This document shows positions 25,605-35,640 of a stretch of 64,000 nt of DNA, in pieces. Under the pieces are notes generated by a model. It saw only the letters and a list, made by a program, of their open reading frames with translations, searched no databases and was not told the DNA's origin. The stretch is from Halalkalibacter suaedae (GTDB lineage Bacteria; Bacillota; Bacilli; Bacillales; Bacillaceae_D), in contig NZ_JAGKSQ010000005.1 in NCBI RefSeq assembly GCF_017939705.1, positions 186,001-250,000 of the forward strand, in the 5' to 3' direction. Each line of letters begins with the position of its first letter. Within the stretch, counting starts at the first letter, position 1. A program made the position numbers and the translations under genes.

Positions 25605-25633
25605 TTGACTTTTATACGGTTTGTCCATAAGAT
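25605..25633 (+). promoter_or_regulatory. Predicted sigma-A promoter of ctaA
   Basis: TTGACT (25605-25610) and TAAGAT (25628-25633) are separated by 17 bp, about 75 bp before the ctaA start codon. Confidence 0.65.
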
Positions 25634-25709
25634 CAATGAGTAAGCAAACAATTACCTTTGCTAACTCTAGCACATATTATTACTTTTTTATAGAAGAAAG
25701 GTGTTGTGA

Positions 25710-26612
25710 ATGCATAAAAAATTGAAATTTTTTGGTGTCCTAACCTCGATTGGTGTTCTAATTGTCCTTTTACAAGGTGCTCTTGTCACTAAAACTGGTT
25801 CAGGAGAAGGTTGCGGTGCAACATGGCCTCTATGTTTTGGAGAAGTTATTCCGACAAACCCAGCGATCGCCACAATCATTGAATATAGCCACCGGATTGT
25901 TTCAGGTCTAGTTGGTATCCTTATTATTATTCTTGCTCTATGGTCGTGGAAGCAATTGAAGCATGTGAAAGAAGCAAAAGCAATGGCAATTGCTGCCGTT
26001 ATCCTTATTATTTTCCAAGGCTTACTTGGTGCTGGAGCGGTTGTATTTGGACAATCAAAAGCGATACTTGCCCTACATTTTGGTATTTCAGCTATGTCTC
26101 TCGCAGCAGTAGTCTTGTTAACCATTTTAGCGTTTGAAGATTCAAAAGCTAGTCATGTAGTTGCTACCGTTTCAAAAAGGTATAAATATTACTTCTTCTT
26201 TGTTATTACGTATTGTTACGCAGTTATCTACACAGGTGCATATGTGAAGCACACAAAAGCTACATTAGCATGTTCTGGATTTCCTTTATGTAATGGACAA
26301 GTTTTTCCTGGTTTTGAAGGACCTATTGGTGTCCACTATTTCCACAGAGTTGCTGGAACATTACTGTTAGTATTTTTATTAATTTTAATGATATGGACCA
26401 TTCGTCATTTTAAATCAGAACGAGTATTAATGTGGGCGAGTATTATTTCATTCCTATTTGTATGTGCCCAGTTAATTAGTGGAGTTTCAGTCGTGTTTAC
26501 GAAAAATGAAGTAATATCAGTTGGATTGCTACATGCTCTTATCATCTCAGTACTATTTTCGACCCTATCTTATATGGCAATGATTCTTTTAAGAAAATCT
26601 AATTTAAAATAA
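25710..26612 (+). CDS. ctaA: Heme A synthase
   Basis: A 300-residue protein with eight predicted membrane helices. It has the two cysteine pairs of Bacillus-type CtaA: GCGATWPLC (Cys35 and Cys42) in the first external loop and CSGFPLC in the second half. Heme-ligand histidines lie in EYSHRIVSG, LALHFGIS, HYFHRVAG and LLHALI. It oxidises the C8 methyl of heme O to the formyl group of heme A for the neighbouring caa3 oxidase. The ATG at 25710 has AAAGGTG upstream; a terminator follows. Confidence 0.96.
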   Translation: MHKKLKFFGVLTSIGVLIVLLQGALVTKTGSGEGCGATWPLCFGEVIPTNPAIATIIEYSHRIVSGLVGILIIILALWSWKQLKHVKEAKAMAIAAVILIIFQGLLGAGAVVFGQSKAILALHFGISAMSLAAVVLLTILAFEDSKASHVVATVSKRYKYYFFFVITYCYAVIYTGAYVKHTKATLACSGFPLCNGQVFPGFEGPIGVHYFHRVAGTLLLVFLLILMIWTIRHFKSERVLMWASIISFLFVCAQLISGVSVVFTKNEVISVGLLHALIISVLFSTLSYMAMILLRKSNLK

Positions 26613-26620
26613 ATTTAGTA

Positions 26621-26658
26621 GAAACTCAATGGCTCAATTCCCTTTGAGTTTCTTTTTT
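26621..26658 (+). terminator. Terminator after ctaA
   Basis: GAAACTCAA/TTGAGTTTC arms with a 14-nt loop are followed by TTTTTT. Confidence 0.9.
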
Positions 26659-26680
26659 ATGTTTTCCTTAAATTCCTTTT

Positions 26681-28102
26681 TTAAACATTTTTAAATAATT
26701 CAATTGCTCTTAAACGTTGGCTCTTATGGTCTACTGAAGGATATGGATAATCTTCTCCTATTACACAGGTTGACGCAACTTGTACATCTTTTGGCATTTT
26801 CCAAGGCTCATGAATATACCTTGTTGGAACATGCCCTAATTCTGAAACATATTTTCTGATAAACCGTCCTTCCTCATCAAAGCGTCGAGACTGAGTAACT
26901 GGATTGAATACCCTAAAATAAGGAACTGGATCTGTCCCAACAGATGCGGCCCATTGCCATCCTCCAATATTAGAAGAAGGCTCATAATCGATTAACATTT
27001 CAGCAAAGTAAGCCTCCCCTAAACGCCAATCAATTAAGTAATCCTTAGTTAGAAAAGAGGCAGTGGCCATTCTTAAACGATTATGCATCCAGCCCTCTTT
27101 CTGCAGCTGTCGCATTCCTGCATCAATTAGCGGAAAACCCGTTTCCCCTCTCTTCCACTTCTCTAGTAACTCAATGTCCTGATTCCAGTTTATTGATCTG
27201 TACTGCTCAGTAACTTCTTTTTGTTTACTTTCTGGATTAAAGTAATAAACCATATAATAGAAGTCTCTCCAAGCTAATTCCTTGATTAGTGTTTCTCGCC
27301 CTTCTGTATCTTGCCGCTCGAGAGCAGTATACAAAATTGTTCTCGCTGACAATGCACCAACTTTTAAATAGGGTGATAGACGACTCGTACCCATTAATGC
27401 AGGGTGGTCTCGGTGGGCTTTGTAGTTCAAGAGTTGCACCTTGAGAAAGTGCTCTAATCGCTCTAGTGCATCATTCTCACCAATTCTATCAAATGAATGA
27501 GAACATAAATTCTTTAATTGATGAAGCTTGAGTTCTCCCTCATCATCAACTACATCATCATTAGTTGAATAACGAGATAGGCTGCTCTCATCTAATCTTA
27601 GAGGAGGAGCTTTTTTCACTTTTGACCATGCCTTATAGTATGGAGTAAACACCTTATAAGGGTTACCGTCTGATTTTAATACTTGAAGCGGATGAGTAAT
27701 AAAAGAATCTTCAAAAAAGTGAAAGCGTAAATCAGAGTAGCTCTTCTTCACGAACTGATCTCTTTTCATGCCTTCTCCTACTAAGTCTTGATTAACATAA
27801 ACTTCGCTAAGTGCAGGATATCTGGTTATTAACTTTGCAAAAGCTTGTTCAATTCCACCTGTAATAATATGTAGTTGGATACCAAGGTTTTTAAGACGTT
27901 CCTTAAATTGTATCAACGTCTGAAAAAAATAATCATGATGAAGAGAAAGAGAGCCGTTATTTACAACGGGATCGTCTAAATGAAAAAAAGCAATCCATTT
28001 TGTATTATTTTTGCTCACACTTGATAGCACATGAAAAAGTGCTGTATTATCTTGTAAACGGAAATCTCTTCTAAACCAAATTGCCGCTGTCACCTGTGAC
28101 AT
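26681..28102 (-). CDS. Deoxyribodipyrimidine photo-lyase (class I cryptochrome/photolyase family)
   Basis: A 473-residue flavoprotein. The N-terminal alpha/beta domain begins AAIWFRRDFRLQDN. The C-terminal FAD domain has GTSRLSPYLKVGALSART, LIKELAWRDFYYMVYYFNP and GFPLIDAGMRQLQ, and the class I motif GGWQWAASVGTDPVPYFRVF. Conserved tryptophans for electron transfer are present (WMHNRLRM and WRLGEAYF). It most likely repairs cyclobutane pyrimidine dimers with light; a cryptochrome role cannot be excluded. In B. subtilis ftsW and pycA occupy the interval between ylaN and ctaA, so this gene marks a rearrangement. Confidence 0.92.
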   Translation of the reverse strand: MSQVTAAIWFRRDFRLQDNTALFHVLSSVSKNNTKWIAFFHLDDPVVNNGSLSLHHDYFFQTLIQFKERLKNLGIQLHIITGGIEQAFAKLITRYPALSEVYVNQDLVGEGMKRDQFVKKSYSDLRFHFFEDSFITHPLQVLKSDGNPYKVFTPYYKAWSKVKKAPPLRLDESSLSRYSTNDDVVDDEGELKLHQLKNLCSHSFDRIGENDALERLEHFLKVQLLNYKAHRDHPALMGTSRLSPYLKVGALSARTILYTALERQDTEGRETLIKELAWRDFYYMVYYFNPESKQKEVTEQYRSINWNQDIELLEKWKRGETGFPLIDAGMRQLQKEGWMHNRLRMATASFLTKDYLIDWRLGEAYFAEMLIDYEPSSNIGGWQWAASVGTDPVPYFRVFNPVTQSRRFDEEGRFIRKYVSELGHVPTRYIHEPWKMPKDVQVASTCVIGEDYPYPSVDHKSQRLRAIELFKNV

Positions 28103-28163
28103 TGCATTTTTACCTCACCTTCATCATTAACAAAACGATCGTTGTCTTATCGAAAACTAAAAG

Positions 28164-28200
28164 GAAAAAGACCAAGCTACAAATATTAGCTTGATCTTTT
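28164..28200 (-). terminator. Terminator after ylaN
   Basis: AAAAGATCAAGCT and AGCTTGGTCTTTTT arms with a 9-nt loop, running into T-rich sequence in the minus direction. It abuts the ylaN stop codon. Confidence 0.9.
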
Positions 28201-28481
28201 TATTTACTCACTGAAGATTCGTGTAGGTCAGATAACTTTCTCTCAAGCTCATCAAGTATTTTCTTGCCAACTTCTTCCTCAATTAAGCCTAACCTGACAG
28301 CAAAATCTATTTCTCTGGATAAACCAAACATTTGTGTATCGAGAACTTCTTCATAAAGAGGACATTGTGGCATCGTTAGATTCTCTAATTGCACCTCTAT
28401 AAGCTGTCGAATTTTATCCGCATCTGATTTCAGAAGGGCAAATGCTTTTTCTCTATCTCCAGTCACCATTTCTGCTGACAT
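28200..28481 (-). CDS. ylaN: YlaN family protein (DUF1507), iron-linked Fur partner
   Basis: A 93-residue acidic helical protein with [39 protein letters not shown] and [13 protein letters not shown], which are hallmarks of YlaN. In B. subtilis YlaN is needed under iron limitation and, from recent work as I recall, binds iron(II) and antagonises Fur; that role is carried over by homology. The ATG at 28481 has GGGAGGGG upstream. It keeps its usual neighbour glsA (ylaM). Confidence 0.93.
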   Translation of the reverse strand: MSAEMVTGDREKAFALLKSDADKIRQLIEVQLENLTMPQCPLYEEVLDTQMFGLSREIDFAVRLGLIEEEVGKKILDELERKLSDLHESSVSK

Positions 28482-28635
28482 GTTGACCCCTCCCTCATGT
28501 GAATGATCTTGTCTTAATAGTATCTTTTTCGAGAGTAAAAAGCAATAAATTTCACACTTTATTGAGAAGGAAAGTCAATTGTTTAACAAATACAACGATA
28601 ATATTCAATAATTTGTTAAAATAACTAGATTTCTT

Positions 28636-29562
28636 TTAAAAGATACTCAATTCATATTTTTCCGAGAGTAACTCTAACAATCGCATTCCTGCAATACTGT
28701 TTCCTTTGCGATCTAGTGCAGGACCATAGATTCCTATTCCCATTTTGTTAGGTACAGCACAAACAATACCACCAGACACACCGCTTTTTGCTGGTATACC
28801 AACCCTAATCGCAAATTCACCTGAAGCATTGTACATCCCACAAGTGACCATGAACGTTTTTACAATTCTTGAAACCTCCACAGGGATGATTCGCTTCCCA
28901 GTGCTATCTTTGCCATTATTAGATAAAACAAAGCCAATTCGTGCTAAATCATTACAATTAACTTCAATTGCACATTGTTTCGTATAAAAATCAAGTAAAT
29001 GATCGATATCTCCAGAAATAACCTGGTGTTGCTTCATAAAATAGGCAAGTGATCTATTTAAATCTGCTGTTTCAAACTCTGATTTGGCAACCTCTTTACT
29101 ATAGGTAATCGAATCATTACCACTTAACTCCCTAACAAATATCAATAATCTATTTAATTTCTCTTCAGTAGATGCTCCTTTGATTAACGCACTAACTGCG
29201 AGTGCTCCTGCATTAATCATCGGATTAAGTGGTTTGGATGGTACATGAGATTCTAATTTAGCAATCGAATTAAAGGGGTCGCCAGTTGGCTCCATCCCTA
29301 CCTTGTCAAAAACAAGCTCCTCACCATGATCCATTATTGCTAATGCCAGAGTGAGAATTTTCGATATACTTTGTAACGTAAATAATTGCTGATGATTTCC
29401 TTCACTAAAGCATGTTTGTTGACCATCAAAGATCGATATAGCAATATCATCCGGATTCGCTTTCATCAAGGCAGGAATATAATCTGCCAGTTTGCCGTGC
29501 TTCGTATGTATCCTTACTTGATCGACCATTTCCTTTAAATCATTACCGTAGTTACAAATCAT
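28636..29562 (-). CDS. glsA: Glutaminase (serine-dependent)
   Basis: A 308-residue glutaminase with the beta-lactamase-like fold. The catalytic S-x-x-K is [10 protein letters not shown] (around residues 82-91). Other family blocks are [25 protein letters not shown] and the C-terminal [16 protein letters not shown]. It hydrolyses glutamine to glutamate and ammonia in the cytoplasm. It corresponds to ylaM (glsA2) of B. subtilis by position between ylaL and ylaN. Length is normal. Confidence 0.95.
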   Translation of the reverse strand: MICNYGNDLKEMVDQVRIHTKHGKLADYIPALMKANPDDIAISIFDGQQTCFSEGNHQQLFTLQSISKILTLALAIMDHGEELVFDKVGMEPTGDPFNSIAKLESHVPSKPLNPMINAGALAVSALIKGASTEEKLNRLLIFVRELSGNDSITYSKEVAKSEFETADLNRSLAYFMKQHQVISGDIDHLLDFYTKQCAIEVNCNDLARIGFVLSNNGKDSTGKRIIPVEVSRIVKTFMVTCGMYNASGEFAIRVGIPAKSGVSGGIVCAVPNKMGIGIYGPALDRKGNSIAGMRLLELLSEKYELSIF

Positions 29563-29662
29563 CTTATCCCCTCCATCTTATCCTATAGCTTTGCCAAAAG
29601 TGACAAAAACATTGAAACCCTTTATACTTTAAAAAGATATCCATTGTCAAGGAGGACGTATA

Positions 29663-30172
29663 ATGCAAGAATTTGTATTTTTTATTGAAGGCACCGTCAA
29701 GAAACCATTAACGATTGATCCTACTGTTTGGATATTCGATGAACGGAAAGTTGATCTGGAGACTTACTTTGAGGAAGAGAGAATTACTGAAGATGCAGAG
29801 GAATTATATACAAAGGCTATATCTGCTCAGTGGGATAAAGAAATTCTAGAAGGTTCTTCCCCACCAAGTCCACAATCAAACGGCAACAAAATCAAGTACA
29901 ATAAGCAGGAATTAACAAACGGCTCATTCGCTATGCCACTAAGACCTTTTTTAAATAATTGCGAGCCTTTAGAAGGTGTCTCAAAGGCTGAAATTATTAC
30001 TACTACCGAGTCGATCATGATTGACTATTCAGTCGCTGTAGAAGCCCTAGTTGGTTTTTCAGCTAAAGGTAAGCCATTACGTGAGGATGGTCCAGTTCAT
30101 TTGTATTTTGGAGATGGTTCAAACAAAGAGACGCCTATCCGAAACATCAAAAAAGTAATTTTACATAAATAG
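29663..30172 (+). CDS. ylaL: YlaL-like peptidase-unrelated protein of unknown function
   Basis: A 169-residue soluble acidic protein starting MQEFVFFIEGTVKKPLTIDP, with a conserved-looking VWIFDERKVDLETYF segment and a C-terminal GPVHLYFGDGSNKETPI. The assignment to YlaL comes mainly from position between phoH (ylaK) and glsA (ylaM), strand, and length close to B. subtilis YlaL. Function unknown. The ATG at 29663 follows AAGGAGGA. A bidirectional terminator follows. Confidence 0.72.
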   Translation: MQEFVFFIEGTVKKPLTIDPTVWIFDERKVDLETYFEEERITEDAEELYTKAISAQWDKEILEGSSPPSPQSNGNKIKYNKQELTNGSFAMPLRPFLNNCEPLEGVSKAEIITTTESIMIDYSVAVEALVGFSAKGKPLREDGPVHLYFGDGSNKETPIRNIKKVILHK

Positions 30173-30182
30173 AGTTAGAATA

Positions 30183-30226
30183 AGACTGTCTAGGATGGCG
30201 ATATCCATCTTAGACAGTCTTTATTA
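30183..30226. terminator. Bidirectional terminator between ylaL and phoH
   Basis: AAGACTGTCTA/TAGACAGTCTT arms plus an inner GATGG/CCATC helix; TTTATT follows on the plus strand. Confidence 0.88.
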
Positions 30227-30231
30227 GGATA

Positions 30232-31563
30232 TTAGAGCAAATCAGCAGCAAGCTGAGCAAGACCAGAGCGTTCCCCTTTTACGAGCTTAACATGACCACT
30301 AACTGTCTGATCCTTAAATCGTTCGACAACATAGGTTAGCCCGTTATTGTATTCATCAAGATAAGGGTGATCGATTTGCTGTGGGTCACCCATAAATACA
30401 ATCTTACTTCGCTCTCCCACTCTAGTTAATATGGTTTTCGCTTCATGCTTCGATAGGTTTTGTGCTTCATCAATGATAATGAATTGATCTGGAATGCTTC
30501 TCCCTCTAATATAAGTTAATGCCTCAACTTGAATGGAACCCATCCCTGCTAATATTTGATCAAGCTCCCCTGGTTTTTTAGTATTAAAAAGAAATTCCAA
30601 ATTATCATAGATTGGTTGCATCCACGGTCGGAGTTTTTCTTCTTTTTCACCAGGTAGATAGCCAATATCTTTACCTAGTGGAACAACAGGTCGTGCTACG
30701 ACAAGTTTTTTGTATTTACCCATGTCTTCTGTTTGCATTAAACCGGCTGCTAATGAAAGTAAGGTTTTACCCGTTCCTGCCTTCCCAATCATTGTTACTA
30801 GACTTATGTCGTCCCTTAGTAACAGTTCTAATGCCATTCGTTGCTGGACATTACGGGAACGGATTCCCCATACTTGATCTGGATCATTTACAAATGGTTT
30901 GACTTTCTTTCCACATGGTTCTACCTTTCCAAGTGCTGAACTAGAGCCTCCAAGTGCATCTTTCATTATGATAAATTGATGTGGATAAAAAGGGTGCTTT
31001 GTTAACTCAGATAACATGATTTCTCCATTTGTATAAAAAGTTTTCATCACATCCGCATCCACATAAATCTCTACATAACCCGGATAGACATGATCAAACT
31101 CTATAACTCGATCACTAAGGAAATCCTCTGAATGCAGGCCTAATGCATCCGCTTTAACCCTAACAAGAGCGTCTTTACTAACTAGGATGACTTGCTTACC
31201 ATCTTCCTTCTCCTGTTCTTCAATCATTAAGTTCAAAGCGACCGCTATAATTCGATTATCATTTGTCATATCTGCAAAAGAATCCTTGAGTCTTAAAAAT
31301 GAACGATGGTTTAATTCAACACGTAAAATCCCACCAGATTCCAGCGGAACCCCCTCATGGAGCTTCCCCATACCTCTTAGGCTATCTATTTGTTTTGAAA
31401 ATTGACGTGCATTTCGACCAACCTCGTCCATATTACGTTTTTTTGAATCGACCTCTTCTAGAACAACTGCTGGGATCACTATTTCGTTATCTTGAAATGA
31501 AAAGATAGAGTAAGGATCTTGTAAGAGTACGTTCGTGTCCAAAACGTAGATTTTTTTCAACAT
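30232..31563 (-). CDS. ylaK: PhoH family protein with N-terminal PIN domain (YlaK)
   Basis: A 443-residue fusion. The PIN-type nuclease domain (1-145) has YVLDTNVLLQDP and acidic residues in VLEEVD and FADMTNDNRI. The PhoH ATPase domain (about 225-443) has Walker A GKAGTGKTLLSLA and Walker B QFIIIDEAQNLS. Such PhoH2-like proteins are thought to act as RNA helicase/nucleases. Catalytic aspartates appear intact. The ATG at 31563 and the TTG right after it both follow AGGAGGCG. Confidence 0.92.
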   Translation of the reverse strand: MLKKIYVLDTNVLLQDPYSIFSFQDNEIVIPAVVLEEVDSKKRNMDEVGRNARQFSKQIDSLRGMGKLHEGVPLESGGILRVELNHRSFLRLKDSFADMTNDNRIIAVALNLMIEEQEKEDGKQVILVSKDALVRVKADALGLHSEDFLSDRVIEFDHVYPGYVEIYVDADVMKTFYTNGEIMLSELTKHPFYPHQFIIMKDALGGSSSALGKVEPCGKKVKPFVNDPDQVWGIRSRNVQQRMALELLLRDDISLVTMIGKAGTGKTLLSLAAGLMQTEDMGKYKKLVVARPVVPLGKDIGYLPGEKEEKLRPWMQPIYDNLEFLFNTKKPGELDQILAGMGSIQVEALTYIRGRSIPDQFIIIDEAQNLSKHEAKTILTRVGERSKIVFMGDPQQIDHPYLDEYNNGLTYVVERFKDQTVSGHVKLVKGERSGLAQLAADLL

Positions 31564-31898
31564 TCCGCCTCCTGACTAAAGAATCGTTTGTCTACAACCT
31601 GAATTGATTGAACTGTTTTCATTTAAACATGCTTCTTATTAATGAATGTATGTTCAAGCTTTTCAAGTTAGACGAACGAATCAGCGAAACACGAAAATAG
31701 GACAAAAATAGAGTAAAAAAATCTCTCTGAAAAAAAGTCCTTTTATCTTTTTTTCTAAGAATTGTACATCGTTATATCACACCTAAATTGTTTTTTGTGG
31801 AATGGAGGTAATATTCCCCTGAGTTTAGGTAACAGAACTAATGGATTTTCCTTTAGATTTTGCTTACAATAGAAGAGAAGAATGGGAGTGAATCAACC
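31564..31898. other. Divergent intergenic region, promoters of ylaK and ylaI
   Basis: A 335-bp AT-rich spacer between divergent genes. A TACAAT at 31865-31870 could be the ylaI -10 but its -35 is poor. A run of A/T-rich tracts lies at 31700-31760. No repeat, hairpin with T-run, or small ORF with a good SD was seen. Confidence 0.4.
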
Positions 31899-32063
31899 AT
31901 GAGAGTAAAATGTGTATTATGTGATAAAATTGAGCAACTTGATGATCAATTGCCTCTTGCAAAGAAATTAAGAAATCGACCTATTCACACATATATGTGT
32001 GAAACCTGTCATGAACGTATTAAGGTTCAGACAGAGGGTCGACAATCACAAACAGCAGAGTAA
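31899..32063 (+). CDS. ylaI: YlaI family zinc-finger protein (DUF2197)
   Basis: A 54-residue protein with two CxxC pairs (CVLC near the start and CETC at about 33-36) separated by a basic linker, LAKKLRNRPIHTYM, as in YlaI. It should bind one zinc; function is unknown. The ATG at 31899 has GGGAGTG at the right spacing; a TTG 13 codons upstream is rejected. It is followed directly by a strong bidirectional terminator. Confidence 0.88.
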   Translation: MRVKCVLCDKIEQLDDQLPLAKKLRNRPIHTYMCETCHERIKVQTEGRQSQTAE

Positions 32064-32067
32064 TATA

Positions 32068-32112
32068 AAAGGTGTCCTTACTGGTCAAATTGACCAATTA
32101 GGACACCTTTTT
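32068..32112. terminator. Bidirectional terminator between ylaI and ylaH
   Basis: AAAGGTGTCCT/AGGACACCTTT arms with an inner TGGTCAAATTGACCA helix, followed by TTTTTT on the plus strand. Confidence 0.92.
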
Positions 32113-32439
32113 TCAGGCGTTTTTCTTACGATGTAGATGCAACCGAAAACGATACATCCCCAACACGAATCCAGATATTATGAGCACAACAATAATCGGT
32201 GCACCAAAAGCAAATTCTAAAAACCATAAGACAAAACAACCAATAATTAAGGTGAAATACACTAGAACTTTCTTAAGTGGTGGTAACTCTCTTGCAAATC
32301 CTAGGTTAAACACAATAATCGCAAGGACAACAATTGCTATGAAAGCATACAAACCATACCACTCATTTTCTGCAGTAGCTCTCATTAACCACGTCATACC
32401 TTCTAAGTCTTGCTCTGATATTTGTTGGCTCCCCATCAT
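32113..32439 (-). CDS. ylaH: YlaH-like membrane protein
   Basis: A 108-residue protein with three predicted helices (about 29-46, 55-72 and 75-95), a Met-rich N-terminal part and a basic tail (RFRLHLHRKKN). It resembles YlaH-like proteins; function unknown. Two ATGs follow AGGTGACCGAGG; the first (32439) has 6-nt spacing from AGGTGA. It lies 24 bp downstream of typA, as ylaG-ylaH in B. subtilis, and is probably co-transcribed. Confidence 0.86.
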   Translation of the reverse strand: MMGSQQISEQDLEGMTWLMRATAENEWYGLYAFIAIVVLAIIVFNLGFARELPPLKKVLVYFTLIIGCFVLWFLEFAFGAPIIVVLIISGFVLGMYRFRLHLHRKKNA

Positions 32440-32463
32440 CCTCGGTCACCTACCTTTCTCCCA

Positions 32464-34302
32464 TTACCCTTTTGCTGCTACTTTTCTACGCTTTTCTTCA
32501 CGTTCACGCTCTGCCTTAGGAAGAATTTTCTTACGAAGACGAATAGATTCAGGAGTCAATTCACAGAATTCATCTTCATTTAAATATTCCAACGCTTCCT
32601 CAAGTGTCATAATACGAGGTTTCTTCATTGTCACAGTGAAATCCTTATTCGCAGAACGAACATTTGTCTGTTGCTTCATCTTTGTAATGTTAACAACAAT
32701 ATCGTTATCACGAGTGTGTTCACCAACAATCATACCTTCATAAATCTCTGTACCTGGCTCAACAAAGATTGTACCACGGTCCTCTACTTGCATAATACCG
32801 TATTGAGTAGCCTTTCCTGTTTCCATTGAAACAAGAACACCTTGGCGACGTCCACCAACTTGACCTGGTGTCATTGGTGCATAGCTATCAAATGAATGAT
32901 TAATAATTCCGTATCCACGTGTTTGAGATAAGAACTCAGTTGTATAACCAATAAGACCACGAGCAGGGACTAAGAATTCAAGTCGAACTTGTCCACTACC
33001 ATTGTTAGTCATATTAACCATTTCGCCTTTACGTTCACCAATTGATTCCATAACTGAACCTGTATATTCTTCAGGTACATCGATTTGAACACGTTCCATT
33101 GGTTCACATTTCACGCCATCAATCAAGCGGATAATAACCTCAGGCTTTGACACTTGAAGCTCAAATCCTTGTCGTCTCATATTCTCAATTAAGATAGATA
33201 AATGCAATTCTCCACGCCCAGAAACAATCCAGACATCAGGTGATTCTGTATTTTCAACACGTAAACTTACATCTGTTTCTAACTCTGACTTCAAACGTTC
33301 TTCAAGCTTTCTACTAGTAACAAATTTACCTTCACGTCCAGCAAATGGACTGTTGTTAACAAGGAACGTCATTTGTAGAGTTGGTTCATCAATACGTAAA
33401 ATTGGTAATGCTTCTTGATGATCAACAGGGCAAACTGTCTCTCCTACATTGATTTCTTCCATTCCAGAAACAGCAATTAAATCTCCAGCTTTTGCTTCTT
33501 CAATCTCTGTTCTTTTTAAACCTAAGAAACCAAACATTTTTGTTACACGATATTGTTTAACTGAACCATCAAGTTTCATTAGAGCAACTTGTTGACCCAC
33601 TTTCATTGTTCCTCTAAACACTCGTCCAATTCCAATACGTCCTACATAGTCATTGTAGTCTAGCATTGTTACTTGGAATTGAAGTGGCTCATCACTATTG
33701 TCAATAGGAGCTGGGATCGTCTCAATTACCGTATTAAATAGAGAAGACATGTTCTCATCTTGTTTCTCTGCATTTAGACTAGCTGTACCATTAATGGCTG
33801 ATGCATAGACAACAGGGAATTCAAGTTGATCTTCATTTGCACCTAGGTCAATAAATAAATCAATCACTTCATCCACAACTTCTGAAGGACGAGCAAAATC
33901 GCGGTCAATTTTATTTACAACTACAATTGGTGTTAAATTCTGCTCTAATGCTTTCTTTAGAACAAAACGTGTTTGTGGCATACAGCCTTCATACGCATCG
34001 ACAACAAGAAGAACACCATCAACCATTTTCATGATACGTTCAACTTCTCCACCGAAATCAGCATGTCCAGGTGTATCCATAATGTTAATTCGCTTATCTT
34101 CGTAATTAATCGCTGTATTTTTAGCAAGAATCGTAATACCACGTTCTTTTTCTAATGCATTTGAATCCATCGCACGCTCTTCTACTAGCTCATTTTCACG
34201 AAACGTACCTGATTGTTTTAATAGTTGGTCAACAAGAGTCGTTTTACCGTGGTCAACGTGGGCAATAATTGCAATATTACGTATATCGTTACGAATGGTC
34301 AT
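32464..34302 (-). CDS. typA: Ribosome-binding GTPase TypA/BipA
   Basis: A 612-residue translational GTPase. G1 is [15 protein letters not shown] (14-28), switch II is [17 protein letters not shown]4 is VVNKIDR, followed by EF-G-like domain II, domain V and the BipA-specific C-terminal domain with [20 protein letters not shown]. It binds 70S ribosomes and supports assembly and growth at low temperature or stress. The ATG at 34302 has AAGGAGAG with a long 11-nt spacer. It matches ylaG. Confidence 0.97.
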   Translation of the reverse strand: MTIRNDIRNIAIIAHVDHGKTTLVDQLLKQSGTFRENELVEERAMDSNALEKERGITILAKNTAINYEDKRINIMDTPGHADFGGEVERIMKMVDGVLLVVDAYEGCMPQTRFVLKKALEQNLTPIVVVNKIDRDFARPSEVVDEVIDLFIDLGANEDQLEFPVVYASAINGTASLNAEKQDENMSSLFNTVIETIPAPIDNSDEPLQFQVTMLDYNDYVGRIGIGRVFRGTMKVGQQVALMKLDGSVKQYRVTKMFGFLGLKRTEIEEAKAGDLIAVSGMEEINVGETVCPVDHQEALPILRIDEPTLQMTFLVNNSPFAGREGKFVTSRKLEERLKSELETDVSLRVENTESPDVWIVSGRGELHLSILIENMRRQGFELQVSKPEVIIRLIDGVKCEPMERVQIDVPEEYTGSVMESIGERKGEMVNMTNNGSGQVRLEFLVPARGLIGYTTEFLSQTRGYGIINHSFDSYAPMTPGQVGGRRQGVLVSMETGKATQYGIMQVEDRGTIFVEPGTEIYEGMIVGEHTRDNDIVVNITKMKQQTNVRSANKDFTVTMKKPRIMTLEEALEYLNEDEFCELTPESIRLRKKILPKAEREREEKRRKVAAKG

Positions 34303-34530
34303 ATAATTTTTTTCTCTCCTTATTTGTTCATTAACTGTACAAGTATATCATATATTTTTTTTAATGAAAGCTTCTTAATCTATTCTTTATGATATTCTTT
34401 CCTATTATCCATAATAATCCACCTTCTTATACAGACAGGTTTAACGTATTTGTCACAATGTGGGGGTTTTTCTTTTAGACAGTTCAAGGTAAACTAAGAA
34501 CATGTAATTCTGTTTAAACTGGAGGCACAA

Positions 34531-34731
34531 ATGAAAAAAGAGAACGTATTATTTCTTTTACTAGCTACTATTACAGTCATTTGTATTATGAGCATCGGTG
34601 TTGCTGTTGCTGAGAGAAGTCTTCTCATATCATTTATATCTATTGCAGGAGTTGTTATTGCAACCGGCTTAGGTTTTACTCTTAGAAAAAAAGTTAGAGA
34701 ATCAACTGAAGACAAAGAGCTTGATGCGTAA
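34531..34731 (+). CDS. ylaF: YlaF family membrane protein (DUF5325)
   Basis: A 66-residue protein with two predicted helices (about 6-27 and 32-50) and a charged C-terminus (KKVRESTEDKELD). It matches YlaF (DUF5325) by size, composition and position divergent from typA. Function unknown. The ATG at 34531 follows CTGGAGG. The last codons form the left arm of a terminator. Confidence 0.82.
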   Translation: MKKENVLFLLLATITVICIMSIGVAVAERSLLISFISIAGVVIATGLGFTLRKKVRESTEDKELDA

Positions 34732-34753
34732 GGCATCAAGCTCTTCTTTTCTT
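34716..34753 (+). terminator. Terminator overlapping the end of ylaF
   Basis: A perfect 12-bp stem (AGAGCTTGATGC and complement) with a 5-nt loop is followed by TCTTTTCTT. The left arm is within ylaF coding sequence. Confidence 0.88.
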
Positions 34754-35639
34754 ACTGCTTTCTTTGCAAAGTCACGCCTGTTTTTTTCTCCAGTGGACGG
34801 ATAATTGCTGAAACATCTTGCTCACCATAGTCTTTTTTTGCCTCAGCTACCCGCTTTTCACCTTCCTTAATTAGATCAACTGGCATTCCGACTTCTTCTG
34901 CCAGCTTTATAGCTAGAAGTATATCTTTATGTAAAAGATTGATTGAAAAACGCGGTTCAAACTTCCGGTCTAAAATTGCATCAACAGACCAATCCATGCT
35001 TTTCGAGAAACCAGCACTTCTTTTTATTAAATCATATGCTATTGCTGGATCGACCCCAGCTTTCTCTGCCATGATATAGCATTCGCCAAGTGCTGCTTGA
35101 TGTACACCTATTAGCATGTTATTTAAGAGCTTAACAACCGTTCCACTTCCCATTTTCCCTACTAATACAATATAGGATCCATATGCCCTCATGATCTGTT
35201 CAGCTTTATCGAAGGGGTCTTGCTCCCCACCACACATGATTGTTAATGTACCAGCTTCAGCCCCCATCGGTCCACCACTAACAGGTGCATCCAGAAAGGC
35301 AGCTCCTTTATCTGCTAATTGCTTAGCAACTCTTTCATTTGTTTCCCTATCAACGGTTGAATGATCAATAATGATTTTACCTGGTGTCGCACCTGCAATT
35401 AAACCATCATCACCTTCATATACATCAATAATCGTTTGAGGAACAGGCAAACACGTCATCACGACGTCTACGATTTCTATTAGTTCTCTTGGGCTACCTG
35501 CTTCCTTGGCACCAAAAGCTATAGCCTTTTCAATAGGGCCTCTGCTTCTACTAACTACAAAGGTTTCATAACCCTTCTCAACTAGGTGCTTAGTCATAGG
35601 CAGACCCATTGTACCAAGTCCTATAAATCCTACTTTCAT
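34752..35639 (-). CDS. Beta-hydroxyacid dehydrogenase (3-hydroxyisobutyrate dehydrogenase-like)
   Basis: A 295-residue NAD(P)-dependent enzyme. The Rossmann motif is [15 protein letters not shown] (1-15), the substrate-binding block is [17 protein letters not shown] (about 118-134), and the catalytic lysine is in [11 protein letters not shown]. Likely substrates are 3-hydroxyisobutyrate or tartronate semialdehyde; the sequence does not decide. The ATG at 35639 has GAGAGGAG in the last codons of the upstream phosphatase, with a 1-bp gap, so the two are coupled. A longer opening of 21 codons inside that gene is rejected. Confidence 0.9.
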   Translation of the reverse strand: MKVGFIGLGTMGLPMTKHLVEKGYETFVVSRSRGPIEKAIAFGAKEAGSPRELIEIVDVVMTCLPVPQTIIDVYEGDDGLIAGATPGKIIIDHSTVDRETNERVAKQLADKGAAFLDAPVSGGPMGAEAGTLTIMCGGEQDPFDKAEQIMRAYGSYIVLVGKMGSGTVVKLLNNMLIGVHQAALGECYIMAEKAGVDPAIAYDLIKRSAGFSKSMDWSVDAILDRKFEPRFSINLLHKDILLAIKLAEEVGMPVDLIKEGEKRVAEAKKDYGEQDVSAIIRPLEKKTGVTLQRKQ

Positions 35640-35640
35640 T

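Noticed and set aside
32180..32743. 187-codon plus-strand frame opposite ylaH and typA
   Set aside because: Antisense to two conserved genes and spanning their junction, with no SD or recognisable motif.
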